Source: OLB11 sp041392835 (GTDB lineage Bacteria > Bacteroidota > Bacteroidia > Chitinophagales > Chitinophagaceae). Taken from it: a stretch of DNA of 64,000 nucleotides. How positions within the stretch are numbered: the first letter of the stretch is position 1; each line of letters begins with the position of its first letter. Where the stretch lies: contig JAWKLF010000007.1 in NCBI GenBank assembly GCA_041392835.1, positions 1-64,000 of the forward strand, read 5' to 3'. Of the stretch, positions 25,491-34,901 are shown one piece after another. The notes below the pieces were generated by a model that was not told the origin of the DNA, did not search any database, and was given only the letters and a program-made list of their open reading frames with translations. Position numbers and translations under genes: made by a program.

Positions 25491-28115
25491 TTAATTTCTT
25501 GTAATACCTAATAATAATAAATTGGGTATTGAAAATTCTATTGGATTCGATTTGATGATAGCTTCAATACTATTTTCAAATGGCGTTTTTTGAAGCATCA
25601 GTAGCTCTTTGTTTTCTTTAATCTTAGAATTATTTAATGCCTTTGTATATTCTTCTTTAATATCCCAAATAGCTTTTAAAGAGGCTTTTCTTACTGAAGC
25701 ATATTTATCTTTGATTGCATGTACATGCAAATTTGGTAAAGCATTTTGATATTCAGTATCCAAATTAATTTTCCGCAAGAGATTACTATACTGCTGAACT
25801 AAATGAGCTCTATTATTATTAAAAAGTTTTGGATAAAGCGTATCAAAATAAGGTAAATACTTTTTATCGGATGAAGCTACAAATATATCGATTATCTTTT
25901 CTTGCAAACTTCCTTTCGATTCATTCAAATTTTCTTCTGCCCAATTCAATGCTTCTTGTTTACTTATATAGTACAATGCTTGCAATGCATCCGAAGCTAC
26001 TTGATAAGATGAATCATTTAGCTTTTGTTGATATAGCATTTTATATTTTTCATTATGAGACAATCCTAAACAAGCCAAGGCTTTAGCTCTTACTAAACTA
26101 TTTTCATCATGAGATGCCATGTCTTCTAATTGAGTAGCGAAAAAAGCTATTTTTGATGAATCAGACCACTTTATATGATGTATAGATTGTAAACGTATGT
26201 CATCATTTTTATCATGAAAAAGTTTTATGTACTCATCTCTAATTTCTTGAGACGTCCAAATTTGTGGAGCTAATGATTTTATCGCTCTTATTTTTTCAAT
26301 ATAATTACTTGCTTTTTTTAATGCTGTTAGCTGAGCATACAGAGATTGGTGCTCTATTATTTCGCCTACAAATTCTCCATTGGGGTCGGGTATAATGACT
26401 GGAGGCCCCACATAGTTATTTTTTTTCTCAACATAAAAAACTTCTTTTCGTTTATGAATTGGAAATGTATAAAGCATTACATCATTTCCCTGCCATACTT
26501 TAAAATCTAACTGCGTAGAAAATAATTTACTATTTGCATTTTGTTGGAGTACTTGTACTTCCATTCGTTTTAATGAGTCTGAATAATAATAGCTTATATC
26601 TATGGCAGGATGCCCTTCTTCATAAAACCATTGTGTAAAAAAAGGTTTTAAATTTTTACCAGAGGTTTCTTCAAACTTGGTTCTAAATTGATCTAAGTCG
26701 GCATTGCCGAATTGATATGTAGTCAAATATTTTTGGAGCGAAATGAAAAAGGCTTCCTCACCAACTTCTTTTTTTAGTAATTGCATTACCCTTGCACCTT
26801 TTTGATAGGTAATATTATTAAACATGTCATCTCTATCTTTATAATCATATTGAATAATAGAATGATCATTGTGCGTTTTAGCATATTCAATATATCGTTG
26901 CAAAGAATAATAGGCATCTTGCATTGCTCTATCTTTGCCATAGGCGTGTTCATACCAAAGGTATTCTCCAAAAGATGCAAGGCCTTCATTAAGAACTAAA
27001 TGACTCCAGTCGCTACAAGTAACTAAATCGCCAAACCATTGATGAAATAATTCATGCGCAATAATTTCTTCATTGTCTTTATCTATTAATTCTCGATTTG
27101 TTTTTTGGCAGAAATCGCCAAAAATGCTTGCAGAAGTATTTTCCATAGCACCCGAAACATAATCATGCACAATGAGTTGAGCATATTTATCCCATGGGAA
27201 AGCAACACCCAACTTCTCACTATAAAATGCAATCATCTCATCGGTCTTGGCAAACATACGATTGGCATAGGGTGCATAGGCAGGGTCTGTGTAAAATTGC
27301 ATAGGAACTATTGCATCTGAAAAAGTTGTTTCGGCAAAATGACCTATAGCTATCATGATAAGATAAGCTGACATGGGATTTTTATTTTCCCAAGTTTCTA
27401 TTCTCATGTTTTGGTCTATTTCCGTATGTGTTCTTATGCCATTGGAAACGATAGTTAATTCTTGTGGAGCTGTAATTTTTAAAGTAGATGTAAACTTTTG
27501 AGAAGGATGGTCTAAGGTTGGGAACCAACAAGAATTGGATTGGGTTTCGCCCTGAGTCCATATTTGAGTTGGCTGAAAAGGTTCTAAATGATCTGTATTT
27601 ATAAAATAAAGTCCTTTATTATTTGAAATGCTTTTGTCTTGAACGGATTCATTAAGGTCTGGTGCAGCTATATAGGAAAGTTTTACTTTTACGATTTCGT
27701 TTGGCAAAATTTTTCGCTCAACAATTATCTTCAATGACTTTTTATTATAGTCCACAATGTGTAAAAACGGTCTATTATTTTCATCAAACACTTCTACCCT
27801 ATCAAAAGTCATTTCTTTCGCATCTAATACAATGGTATCTTGACTGTAGAAATACGGTTTCATCAACAGTACTTGTTTTCCTGTACAAGTATGTTTTTCC
27901 CAATCAAACGCAACACTTAAATCCATATGGATGATGGAGAAAGACTTATTATAAACATGCTCAAAGGGAGAGATTTGTTTGGATGAAATCTTTACTTCAC
28001 CTAATGTTTTGGAATTTTTATTTTTCTCTTTGCTTTGAAACCTATAAAAGTGTTTTGGTGACAAACAAGAAGTAAAAAATAATAGGCACAGTAAAAACAA
28101 ATAGTTTGTTCGCAT
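25491..28115 (-). CDS. M1-family zinc aminopeptidase lipoprotein with C-terminal HEAT-like repeats
   Basis: This is a likely envelope aminopeptidase that trims peptides from the N-terminus. The start is placed at MRTNYLFLLCLLFF because this gives a lipoprotein signal ending in FFTSC. The 55 extra upstream codons would run through the promoter. The zinc site is HELFHQWFGD near residue 350, followed by the second Glu in NEGLASFGEYLW. The exopeptidase motif GAMENTSASIFG is also present. Residues from about 560 onward are alpha-helical repeats resembling HEAT units (DALQALYYISKQEALNWAEE). Lipidation suggests anchoring to the outer membrane. It is divergent from the EVE gene. Confidence 0.92.
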   Translation of the reverse strand: MRTNYLFLLCLLFFTSCLSPKHFYRFQSKEKNKNSKTLGEVKISSKQISPFEHVYNKSFSIIHMDLSVAFDWEKHTCTGKQVLLMKPYFYSQDTIVLDAKEMTFDRVEVFDENNRPFLHIVDYNKKSLKIIVERKILPNEIVKVKLSYIAAPDLNESVQDKSISNNKGLYFINTDHLEPFQPTQIWTQGETQSNSCWFPTLDHPSQKFTSTLKITAPQELTIVSNGIRTHTEIDQNMRIETWENKNPMSAYLIMIAIGHFAETTFSDAIVPMQFYTDPAYAPYANRMFAKTDEMIAFYSEKLGVAFPWDKYAQLIVHDYVSGAMENTSASIFGDFCQKTNRELIDKDNEEIIAHELFHQWFGDLVTCSDWSHLVLNEGLASFGEYLWYEHAYGKDRAMQDAYYSLQRYIEYAKTHNDHSIIQYDYKDRDDMFNNITYQKGARVMQLLKKEVGEEAFFISLQKYLTTYQFGNADLDQFRTKFEETSGKNLKPFFTQWFYEEGHPAIDISYYYSDSLKRMEVQVLQQNANSKLFSTQLDFKVWQGNDVMLYTFPIHKRKEVFYVEKKNNYVGPPVIIPDPNGEFVGEIIEHQSLYAQLTALKKASNYIEKIRAIKSLAPQIWTSQEIRDEYIKLFHDKNDDIRLQSIHHIKWSDSSKIAFFATQLEDMASHDENSLVRAKALACLGLSHNEKYKMLYQQKLNDSSYQVASDALQALYYISKQEALNWAEENLNESKGSLQEKIIDIFVASSDKKYLPYFDTLYPKLFNNNRAHLVQQYSNLLRKINLDTEYQNALPNLHVHAIKDKYASVRKASLKAIWDIKEEYTKALNNSKIKENKELLMLQKTPFENSIEAIIKSNPIEFSIPNLLLLGITRN

Positions 28116-28119
28116 TTGA

Positions 28120-28127
28120 CAAATGTA
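28120..28127 (-). promoter_or_regulatory. -7 box (TACATTTG) before the M1 peptidase
   Basis: The minus strand reads TACATTTG, then TCAA and the ATG at 28115. It supports the short start and a leaderless or near-leaderless mRNA. Confidence 0.5.
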
Positions 28128-28152
28128 AAGCAAGGGCAATATTTTAATGATA

Positions 28153-28160
28153 TATATTTG
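28153..28160 (+). promoter_or_regulatory. -7 box (TATATTTG) before the EVE gene
   Basis: TATATTTG lies 17 bases before the ATG at 28178. No -33 element is clear. Confidence 0.45.
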
Positions 28161-28177
28161 CATATAAAATATTATAT

Positions 28178-28591
28178 ATGAACTACTGGCTTGTAAAATC
28201 AGAACCTCACAAATATAGTTGGGAACAATTTGTAGAAGATAAGAAAACCATGTGGGATGGTGTTCGGAATTATGCAGCACGAAATAATCTGAGGTCTATG
28301 AAAAAGGGTGACCAAGTCCTTTTTTATCATAGCAATGAGGGTCTTGAAATAGTGGGCATAGCAGAAGTAGCCAAAGAGTTTTATCAAGACCCTACTACAA
28401 CACAAGAAGCATGGGTAGTAGTAGATTTAAAACCAGTAAAAAAACTAACAAGACCGGTAGCGTTAATAGAATTAAAAGCTGACCCTTTTTTTAAAGACAT
28501 GGATTTGATAAGGTTGTCAAGGTTGTCGGTAGGTGTAGTAAGAAAGAGTGAGTTTACAAAAATACTTGCTATATCAAAAACCAAAATATAA
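28178..28591 (+). CDS. EVE-domain protein
   Basis: The 137 residues form a single EVE domain, a relative of PUA/YTH folds that binds modified bases in RNA or DNA. The signature NYWLVKSEPHKYSWEQF starts the protein, with the aromatic pocket residues in MWDGVRNYAARNNLRSMKKGDQ and FYHSNEG. It is a plain, stand-alone housekeeping-type EVE protein without a fused nuclease. It diverges from the M1 peptidase gene and converges on the large kinase gene 7 bases downstream. Confidence 0.92.
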   Translation: MNYWLVKSEPHKYSWEQFVEDKKTMWDGVRNYAARNNLRSMKKGDQVLFYHSNEGLEIVGIAEVAKEFYQDPTTTQEAWVVVDLKPVKKLTRPVALIELKADPFFKDMDLIRLSRLSVGVVRKSEFTKILAISKTKI

Positions 28592-28597
28592 AATTGA

Positions 28598-31500
28598 CTA
28601 ATTTTCATCGTTGTCAGCTATTGGCAAATCAACCATAAAGGTCGTGCCTTCGTCAATAGCACTTTTAAAAGTAATAGTACCTCCGCTTTTTTCAATAATA
28701 TCTTTACACATAGCTAACCCTAAACCTGTTCCCGAATTTTTTGTTGTAAAATAGGGCTGAAACAATTTAGCTGCTGTTTGTTTATCAATACCACTACCAT
28801 TGTCCGATATAGAAACTCGAATTTTATTGTTTTTAATTTTTTCCACTTCTAACAAAATAGTACCTTTTCTATCAACAGGAACAGACTGAATTGCGTTTTG
28901 AATAAGATTAGTAAATACACGCATAATTTGATGTCTATCCGAATTGATATAGATTAAATAGTTTGGTATAAGAAACAAAAAGTCATGCATATTGTTATCA
29001 TTATACATGCCTGTCACCGATTTAAGCAAATCATTTAAAACAAATTTTTCCTTTTTCAACTCTGGCATTTTAGCAAAATCAGAGAAGTTTGCGGCTATCA
29101 AACTTAAATTGTCAATTTGTTCAATAAGCGTTTTAGAAACCTTTTTTGTAAACTCTTCTACATTATCCGACTTTTTACTAATTAATCGCTCTAATGTTTG
29201 CAACGTTATCTTCATTGGTGTCAATGGCGTTTTGATTTCATGTGCAACTTGTTTTGCCATTTCGCGCCAAGCCAACTCTCTTTCATTTTGCTTTATTTGC
29301 ATAGAACTATTTTCTAATTTTTTCAACATACGATTGTATTCTTTTACAAGTGACCCTATTTCATCGCTATAGGCCCAGTCAAGTGGCTTATTGGTTTCAT
29401 TCAGATTAATTTGAGTAAATTGTTTTACTACCATCTTAAATGATTTTGTAACTGATTTTGAAATAAAGAATGCAATAAATGAGGATAAAAAGAAAATAAA
29501 TGCAAATATGGTAATGAAGGATGAAATTAATTTATTAGTTTCTGTTTTGATAGACTTGTCGGAGCTTATACGCTGTAAATTAATGATAGCTTCTGTATTT
29601 TTAGAATCGCTACCAATAGCAGAATAGTAGCTTAAGTATTTATAATTTTCTATAGATTCATTAAATGTCAAATTAGTATTTCCATTATACCTTAAATGAT
29701 AATAAGCCAATGGATTTATGACTTGAGATAGGTAATTTGAATAATAAAAATTGGGTTTAGAACTAAAAATTAAATTCCCATTTTTAAAATCAAAAATATT
29801 AATATTATAACTATATTCATTGCCTATACCTTTCAAAAAGAATATAGTAGCACTATCCAAAACAAATTTTGAATTGCTATTTTTAAGGCTGTCTTTCTTT
29901 TCTTGCAAAAACTGATATTCCATCTTTGAGTTAATAAATTTAGCAGAAACAGTAATGTCTTTTTTTAACTGTTCTTGAATATTAGCATATAGATATTTGT
30001 ATGTAGAAAAACTAAATACAAACAATGTACCAAATACAATAACAATAATTGCAATATGCATACGTAAGCGCAAGGTTACGTTGAGTAAATTATAAAATCG
30101 CTTATACTCTAAATTGGATCTGGCTAACATATTTCCAAGTATATAGAGAGAAAGTGTAAGAAAGTATATTAAAAAGATATATGAAAAAATGGTTAAAAAA
30201 AGCATCGCAAAATTGCTTTGTTTTACTATCAATACCTCTTTATTACTTTCATCATCTTTAAATCCTGCGTAGCTATACTTAAAATTTTGAGAAACTCTAC
30301 TTCTATTTTTATTAAAACTATAGGTGCCCGAATGATATACTAATAGATCATTTTGATAGATGGCTATACTATAATTATTTTCAATCAGTGTATTATTCAA
30401 ACTGGTTTTAGCGTAGTCGCCATCAATTATGTAGTGATTAAATTCTTTTGAACTCAATAAACTTATATACAAGTATTTATTTGCCTCATAGGGAATAGGT
30501 ATATGGCTTAAAAATTCTATAGCGCCTTTATTATTTATAAACGTATTTGTAATACCCGTATCGCTGCCTTCTCGAAATTGAGTAGTAAGCATATATCCCA
30601 AAAAGTCTATTTTAAAATAGTTTTTAAAAAGATATGCATTCAATTCTATGTTTAAACCATTTTTAGATTGATTGATAAGCTGAACAATATTTGTATCTTT
30701 TTGAATTCGCTTTACATCTTCTTCAAACTTATAATTTAGATAATCAGTATTTTGATATATAATTCCTTTTGCTATTTCTTCTCTATTTTGCTTTTCTTTG
30801 ACTACTACAAGCAATGAAATTATCATAGAGCCCAACATAGATATTGTTATAATCCAAATTAATAAATTGTAAGAATTAAAATCAAATCGAGTTTTTTGAA
30901 GAATAGAATCATTCAGAATAAAAACAAGAAGAAAGCAAATATATCCAACTATAAAATAACCATTGAACTTTAAAATAATCAGATATATCAAGAACCCTAC
31001 GGTTATCAATACATACTTTGTAATGTCGCTACCAAAAACAATTTTTGTATATACATTAAATATTACGGCAAGCAATACAATATTTGCAAAAATGACAAGT
31101 AAGGTTAGTAAAGCTAATATACTAATCGAACTAATATTGTCTAAAATAGTTAAATCAAAATTTAGCGCCCCATCCAATATAAGTTCTTGTATTAAATTTA
31201 TATTGTATGAAATAATAGAAAGCGTTAAAATGAGTATAAACACTACAAAAATGTATTTATACTTACTTTTTTCAATTTGCCACATCTTTCCTTGCAAATT
31301 GATAGAGTAAAACAAACTAATCCAAAATATCAAACACATGTTTATAAACGTATCGCCTAAGGAAGAGTTAATAATATCGGTAGCAAATAATGTAGAATCA
31401 AAAACTCTTTCGTCAGTAAAATTATCGGGGAAGCCTAATAGATAAGTACATAATCTGATAGCAAGTACCAAAGCAAACATTAAAAACATGGTTTGCTTCT

Positions 31501-32251
31501 CCCCTCTTTCCTTTACGGTAACTTTAAAATACGTATGTATAGAAATACCAAAAAAGATAAACGGCAAACAATGTAAAAACAACAGCCATGCATTTTCATT
31601 TCGACTCGAAAAAAAATTATTTTTATGGTATATATAGCAAACTGGCTTGTTGTTTATGAGTACGGTTTCGTATTTTAGATTAGGCTTATTAATATCCAAT
31701 TCTATATCATAATCTTGTTTAAAATTATAAGGAATAAAGTAGCTTGTAGATAGTAATGAGCTATTGATAAATTCATGTTTTATTTTTATTACCGCAGTTG
31801 CAAACAAACCCCTTTTACTAGGAATTTCTTTTTTTAAACATATATAATAGCCCGAAGCATCTTGATATAGACTTGGATTATTGATTTCTAATTTTTTACT
31901 GGGAAAAGAAATCGTGTTGCTATTCCAAAATACTAAGCTATCGTGTTGATCTATAAAGAAGCCAAATGGAAGTTTATTTAAAAGTTCTAAATCGGCAAAC
32001 GAATACTTCTGTGAATCTATTCCATTTATCAATTCAGGAGTAGCAATAATTTGTTCAAATTTTTGAATATTATCGTTGACATATGATTCAATTTTGGGCT
32101 TGAGCGTTTCAATAGTTAGTTTTGGCAAAAAGTACTTATGAACGCCATGTATAGATAACAATAAAAATAGTATTGATGACCACAAAAAATAGCGGCTATC
32201 TATATCAAACGGAAACCTAAACTGTTTATTCTTTTTATTTTTTTTCGGCAT
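28598..32251 (-). CDS. Very large multi-membrane-span sensor histidine kinase (NtrY-like)
   Basis: The 1217-residue protein starts with a membrane helix (residues 20-37) and a first extracytoplasmic region to about 215. A block of about eight helices follows at about 220-490, then a second sensor region at about 490-655, two more helices, a third sensor region and a last helix near 915. A HAMP-type linker comes next (SKSVTKSFKMVVKQF). The phosphorylated histidine is near residue 1003 in AKQVAHEIKTPLTP. The ATPase has an N box (NLIQNAIQSV), a G1 box (DNGSGIDKQ) and a G2 box (GTGLGLAMCKDI). Its start overlaps mazG by 17 bases. No response regulator is adjacent. The signal is unknown. Confidence 0.9.
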   Translation of the reverse strand: MPKKNKKNKQFRFPFDIDSRYFLWSSILFLLLSIHGVHKYFLPKLTIETLKPKIESYVNDNIQKFEQIIATPELINGIDSQKYSFADLELLNKLPFGFFIDQHDSLVFWNSNTISFPSKKLEINNPSLYQDASGYYICLKKEIPSKRGLFATAVIKIKHEFINSSLLSTSYFIPYNFKQDYDIELDINKPNLKYETVLINNKPVCYIYHKNNFFSSRNENAWLLFLHCLPFIFFGISIHTYFKVTVKERGEKQTMFLMFALVLAIRLCTYLLGFPDNFTDERVFDSTLFATDIINSSLGDTFINMCLIFWISLFYSINLQGKMWQIEKSKYKYIFVVFILILTLSIISYNINLIQELILDGALNFDLTILDNISSISILALLTLLVIFANIVLLAVIFNVYTKIVFGSDITKYVLITVGFLIYLIILKFNGYFIVGYICFLLVFILNDSILQKTRFDFNSYNLLIWIITISMLGSMIISLLVVVKEKQNREEIAKGIIYQNTDYLNYKFEEDVKRIQKDTNIVQLINQSKNGLNIELNAYLFKNYFKIDFLGYMLTTQFREGSDTGITNTFINNKGAIEFLSHIPIPYEANKYLYISLLSSKEFNHYIIDGDYAKTSLNNTLIENNYSIAIYQNDLLVYHSGTYSFNKNRSRVSQNFKYSYAGFKDDESNKEVLIVKQSNFAMLFLTIFSYIFLIYFLTLSLYILGNMLARSNLEYKRFYNLLNVTLRLRMHIAIIVIVFGTLFVFSFSTYKYLYANIQEQLKKDITVSAKFINSKMEYQFLQEKKDSLKNSNSKFVLDSATIFFLKGIGNEYSYNINIFDFKNGNLIFSSKPNFYYSNYLSQVINPLAYYHLRYNGNTNLTFNESIENYKYLSYYSAIGSDSKNTEAIINLQRISSDKSIKTETNKLISSFITIFAFIFFLSSFIAFFISKSVTKSFKMVVKQFTQINLNETNKPLDWAYSDEIGSLVKEYNRMLKKLENSSMQIKQNERELAWREMAKQVAHEIKTPLTPMKITLQTLERLISKKSDNVEEFTKKVSKTLIEQIDNLSLIAANFSDFAKMPELKKEKFVLNDLLKSVTGMYNDNNMHDFLFLIPNYLIYINSDRHQIMRVFTNLIQNAIQSVPVDRKGTILLEVEKIKNNKIRVSISDNGSGIDKQTAAKLFQPYFTTKNSGTGLGLAMCKDIIEKSGGTITFKSAIDEGTTFMVDLPIADNDEN

Positions 32252-33017
32252 TTTTTATAACATTCCAGGTTTTATCCATTTCTTGCAATGTATAATCACT
32301 TAGGCTCTTAGTTGGAGTTACTAATATATCTTCCATTTTTTCGAATCTACGTTTAAATTTTTTATTCGTCAACTCTAAAGCATGTTCTGGATCTATGCGC
32401 AAAAAACGAGCCAAGTTTACCATAGAAAACATTAAATCACCAAATTCCTCTTCAATTTCCGATTGAGTCATTAATGTATAGGCTTCTTTGAGCTCATTCA
32501 TTTCTTCTTCTACCTTAGCAATAACTTGTTCTGTCTGCTCCCATTCAAATCCCACTTGTTTTGCTTTTTCTTGCAATCGAACTGCTTTTATCAATGCTGG
32601 TAAGCCAGTAGGCACTCCACCCAAAACCGATTTTTTCCCTTCTTTTAATTTTAAATTTTCCCAATTTCGCTTCACCTCTTCTTCATTATCTACACTCAAA
32701 AAAGTATAAATATGAGGATGTCTAAAAACTAATTTATTACAAACTTTCCGTATCACATCTTCAATTGTAAATTGTTTTTCTTCGTGTGCTATAGTGGCAT
32801 AAAATACTATATGTAATAAAAGATCACCCAACTCTTCTTCTATACCACTCCAATCTTCTTTCGTTATACTATCAACCAATTCATATACTTCTTCTATGGT
32901 CAATTGCCTCAACGTGTGTATAGTTTGCTTTTGATCCCAAGGGCATTTGCTTCGCAATGCTTGCATAATATCTAAAAGTCTATTGAATGAGGTGTCGTAT
33001 AATTGTTCGATATTCAT
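32235..33017 (-). CDS. mazG: Nucleoside triphosphate pyrophosphohydrolase MazG
   Basis: MazG hydrolyses (d)NTPs to monophosphates and is linked to removal of damaged nucleotides and to (p)ppGpp control. The start MNIEQLYDTSFNRLL at 33017 is favoured over an ATG 8 codons upstream. Two MazG repeats are visible, each with the metal-binding ExxE...ExxD pattern: EEVYELVDSI with EEELGDLLLHIV, and EEEMNELKEAY with EEEFGDLMFSMV. CPWDQKQT is the family's N-terminal signature. The last 17 bases overlap the start of the large kinase gene, so the two are translated together. Confidence 0.94.
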   Translation of the reverse strand: MNIEQLYDTSFNRLLDIMQALRSKCPWDQKQTIHTLRQLTIEEVYELVDSITKEDWSGIEEELGDLLLHIVFYATIAHEEKQFTIEDVIRKVCNKLVFRHPHIYTFLSVDNEEEVKRNWENLKLKEGKKSVLGGVPTGLPALIKAVRLQEKAKQVGFEWEQTEQVIAKVEEEMNELKEAYTLMTQSEIEEEFGDLMFSMVNLARFLRIDPEHALELTNKKFKRRFEKMEDILVTPTKSLSDYTLQEMDKTWNVIKNAEKK

Positions 33018-33087
33018 TATATTACAAAATAACTCATTCATTAAGCAAAAAACAATAATTTAGCCTTTAATTCTAAATAAATTATCC

Positions 33088-34017
33088 TTGCAATCGCCCT
33101 TACTCAATAGAATAAAGAAAAACTACAAATTATTAAAACCAATTTTACTCAAAGAGGAAATTTCTTGTTATCGCTTATTCGATTGGGATATGCCCGAATA
33201 CCCTTTATGTATAGATATTTATGAAAACAAAATTCATGTAGCCGAATACAAAACAAGACATACTCTCGACGACTTTGCCTACAAAAACTGGCTCAACGAA
33301 TGCAAAAATGCTATACTGGAATTTAAACCCGTAGCAGAAAATGATATTTTTTTTAAATTAAGAAAAAAAAGAAATCCCTTTGAGCAATATGAAAAAGTAG
33401 ATACTCAAAAGAACGTTTTTCAAGTAGAAGAATCAAAACTAAAATTTTTAGTAAATCTAAATGACTATATTGATACGGGACTTTTCTTAGACCATAGGCC
33501 ACTTAGAAAAATAGTTGGCCAAATGGCAAAACAAAAATTTGTTCTAAATCTTTTTGCTTATACAGGCTCTTTTTCAGTATATGCGGCGGCGGCTCAAGCC
33601 ACGCAAGTCTGTACTGTAGATTTGTCTAATACTTATTTGAATTGGGCAAAAGAAAATTTTAAACTCAATCAAATACCAGTAGCAAGGCATCAATTTATCA
33701 AAGCCGATGTAAAAGAATGGATTAAACAAATACCTTCCAGGCTCTATGATATTATTATATTAGACCCTCCTACAATTTCAAAAAGCAAAATGACAATTTC
33801 AAATTTTGATGTTCAAGCCGATCATGTTTCACTTATTAATAATACATTGAAACATCTTCATCCCGATGGTGTGTTATTTTTCTCTAACAACTATAGAGCT
33901 TTTACATTAAACAAAGATGCAATACAAGCGTCTTCTATCAAAGACATAAGTGCTCAAACGATTCCATTTGATTTTAGAAATAAAAAAATACATGCTTGCT
34001 GGGAAATACGCAAATAG
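33088..34017 (+). CDS. Class I SAM-dependent rRNA methyltransferase, resembles the RlmK half of RlmKL
   Basis: In gamma-proteobacteria the RlmK domain makes m7G2069 in 23S rRNA as the C-terminal half of a fusion. Here the whole protein corresponds to that half: NRIKKNYKLLK and CYRLFDWDMPEYPLCIDIYE at the start, GLFLDHRPLRK, the SAM motif VLNLFAYTGSFSVYAA, then VDLSNTYLNWAKENFKLN and the catalytic DPPTISKS. The only start in frame upstream of the conserved region is TTG at 33088. The upstream frame is closed at 33061-33063. Its stop abuts the convergent gldA-like gene. An RlmI-type m5C enzyme is a less likely alternative because no PUA domain precedes it. Confidence 0.85.
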   Translation: MQSPLLNRIKKNYKLLKPILLKEEISCYRLFDWDMPEYPLCIDIYENKIHVAEYKTRHTLDDFAYKNWLNECKNAILEFKPVAENDIFFKLRKKRNPFEQYEKVDTQKNVFQVEESKLKFLVNLNDYIDTGLFLDHRPLRKIVGQMAKQKFVLNLFAYTGSFSVYAAAAQATQVCTVDLSNTYLNWAKENFKLNQIPVARHQFIKADVKEWIKQIPSRLYDIIILDPPTISKSKMTISNFDVQADHVSLINNTLKHLHPDGVLFFSNNYRAFTLNKDAIQASSIKDISAQTIPFDFRNKKIHACWEIRK

Positions 34018-34752
34018 CTATGCCTCCTGTGCTGGCGCTTGAGTAAGGGTTCTAAACACTTCTTCTAAGTTCAATGTGGGGTATTGTGCTCGCAAGGTAT
34101 CCAAAGATTCATCGGCTACTATCTTGCCTCTGTTTATAATGATTACACGATCGCACATGGCTTCTACTTCTTGCATTATATGAGTAGAAAGCAAAATTGT
34201 TTTATCTTTTCCATATGATTTTATAAGACCTCTAATATCTACAATTTGATTGGGGTCCAAACCAGATGTAGGCTCGTCTAAAATCATTATATCGGGTTTG
34301 TGTATCATGGCTTGCACCAATCCCACACGCTGTTTATATCCCTTTGAAAGATTTCCTATTTTTTTGTGCATTTCTTGCTTCAGGCCTATTTGCTCTATCA
34401 TCTGATCTACAGCCTCATTAATTTCTGATGAGGGTATTTGATGCACTTCGGCCAAAAAAGTCAAATACTCTTTGACATACATTTCACTATAGTGAGGATT
34501 TGATTCAGGCAAATATCCAATACGTCTTTTTATTGCTATACTATTTTCCTTGTTGTGTTCCATGCCACATATAGTAGCTGAACCTTCTGTAGCATCTATA
34601 TAACCCGTCAAAAATTTCATCGTAGTGGATTTGCCAGCACCATTAGGCCCCAAAAAACCAACTACTTCTCCTTTTTTTATATCAAAGGAAATATTATCAA
34701 CAGCTTTTTGCTCGCCATACATTTTAGTGAAATGCTGTAATGAAATTGTCAT
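34018..34752 (-). CDS. gldA: ABC transporter ATPase, GldA-like
   Basis: This is the ATP-binding subunit of an ABC-2 type exporter. In Flavobacterium the GldA/GldF/GldG system is needed for gliding. The Walker A is GPNGAGKST, the signature is LSKGYKQRVGL, the Walker B is IMILDEPTSGLDPNQ and the switch histidine is STHIMQEVEAMCDRV. The wording IGYLPESNPHYSEMYVKEYL is close to GldA. The 244-residue length is normal. The permease partners gldF and gldG are not in this window, so assignment to gliding rather than another ABC-2 system is by resemblance only. Confidence 0.8.
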   Translation of the reverse strand: MTISLQHFTKMYGEQKAVDNISFDIKKGEVVGFLGPNGAGKSTTMKFLTGYIDATEGSATICGMEHNKENSIAIKRRIGYLPESNPHYSEMYVKEYLTFLAEVHQIPSSEINEAVDQMIEQIGLKQEMHKKIGNLSKGYKQRVGLVQAMIHKPDIMILDEPTSGLDPNQIVDIRGLIKSYGKDKTILLSTHIMQEVEAMCDRVIIINRGKIVADESLDTLRAQYPTLNLEEVFRTLTQAPAQEA

Positions 34753-34901
34753 ACTTTATTAATTAAATAAGAATCTTAAAAAAAACAATTCGTGATTGTC
34801 TTTTGAATTTGTATTGCAAATATGAATTAAAATATGGAAAATATTTGATAAAGCATTTAGGATTCTTAAAAGCTTATCTACTATATGTTAAGAACTTATT
34901 G

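Noticed and set aside
28178..28591. EVE protein as a modified-DNA restriction factor
   Set aside because: It has no fused nuclease and the neighbours are housekeeping genes. It looks like the ordinary conserved EVE protein.
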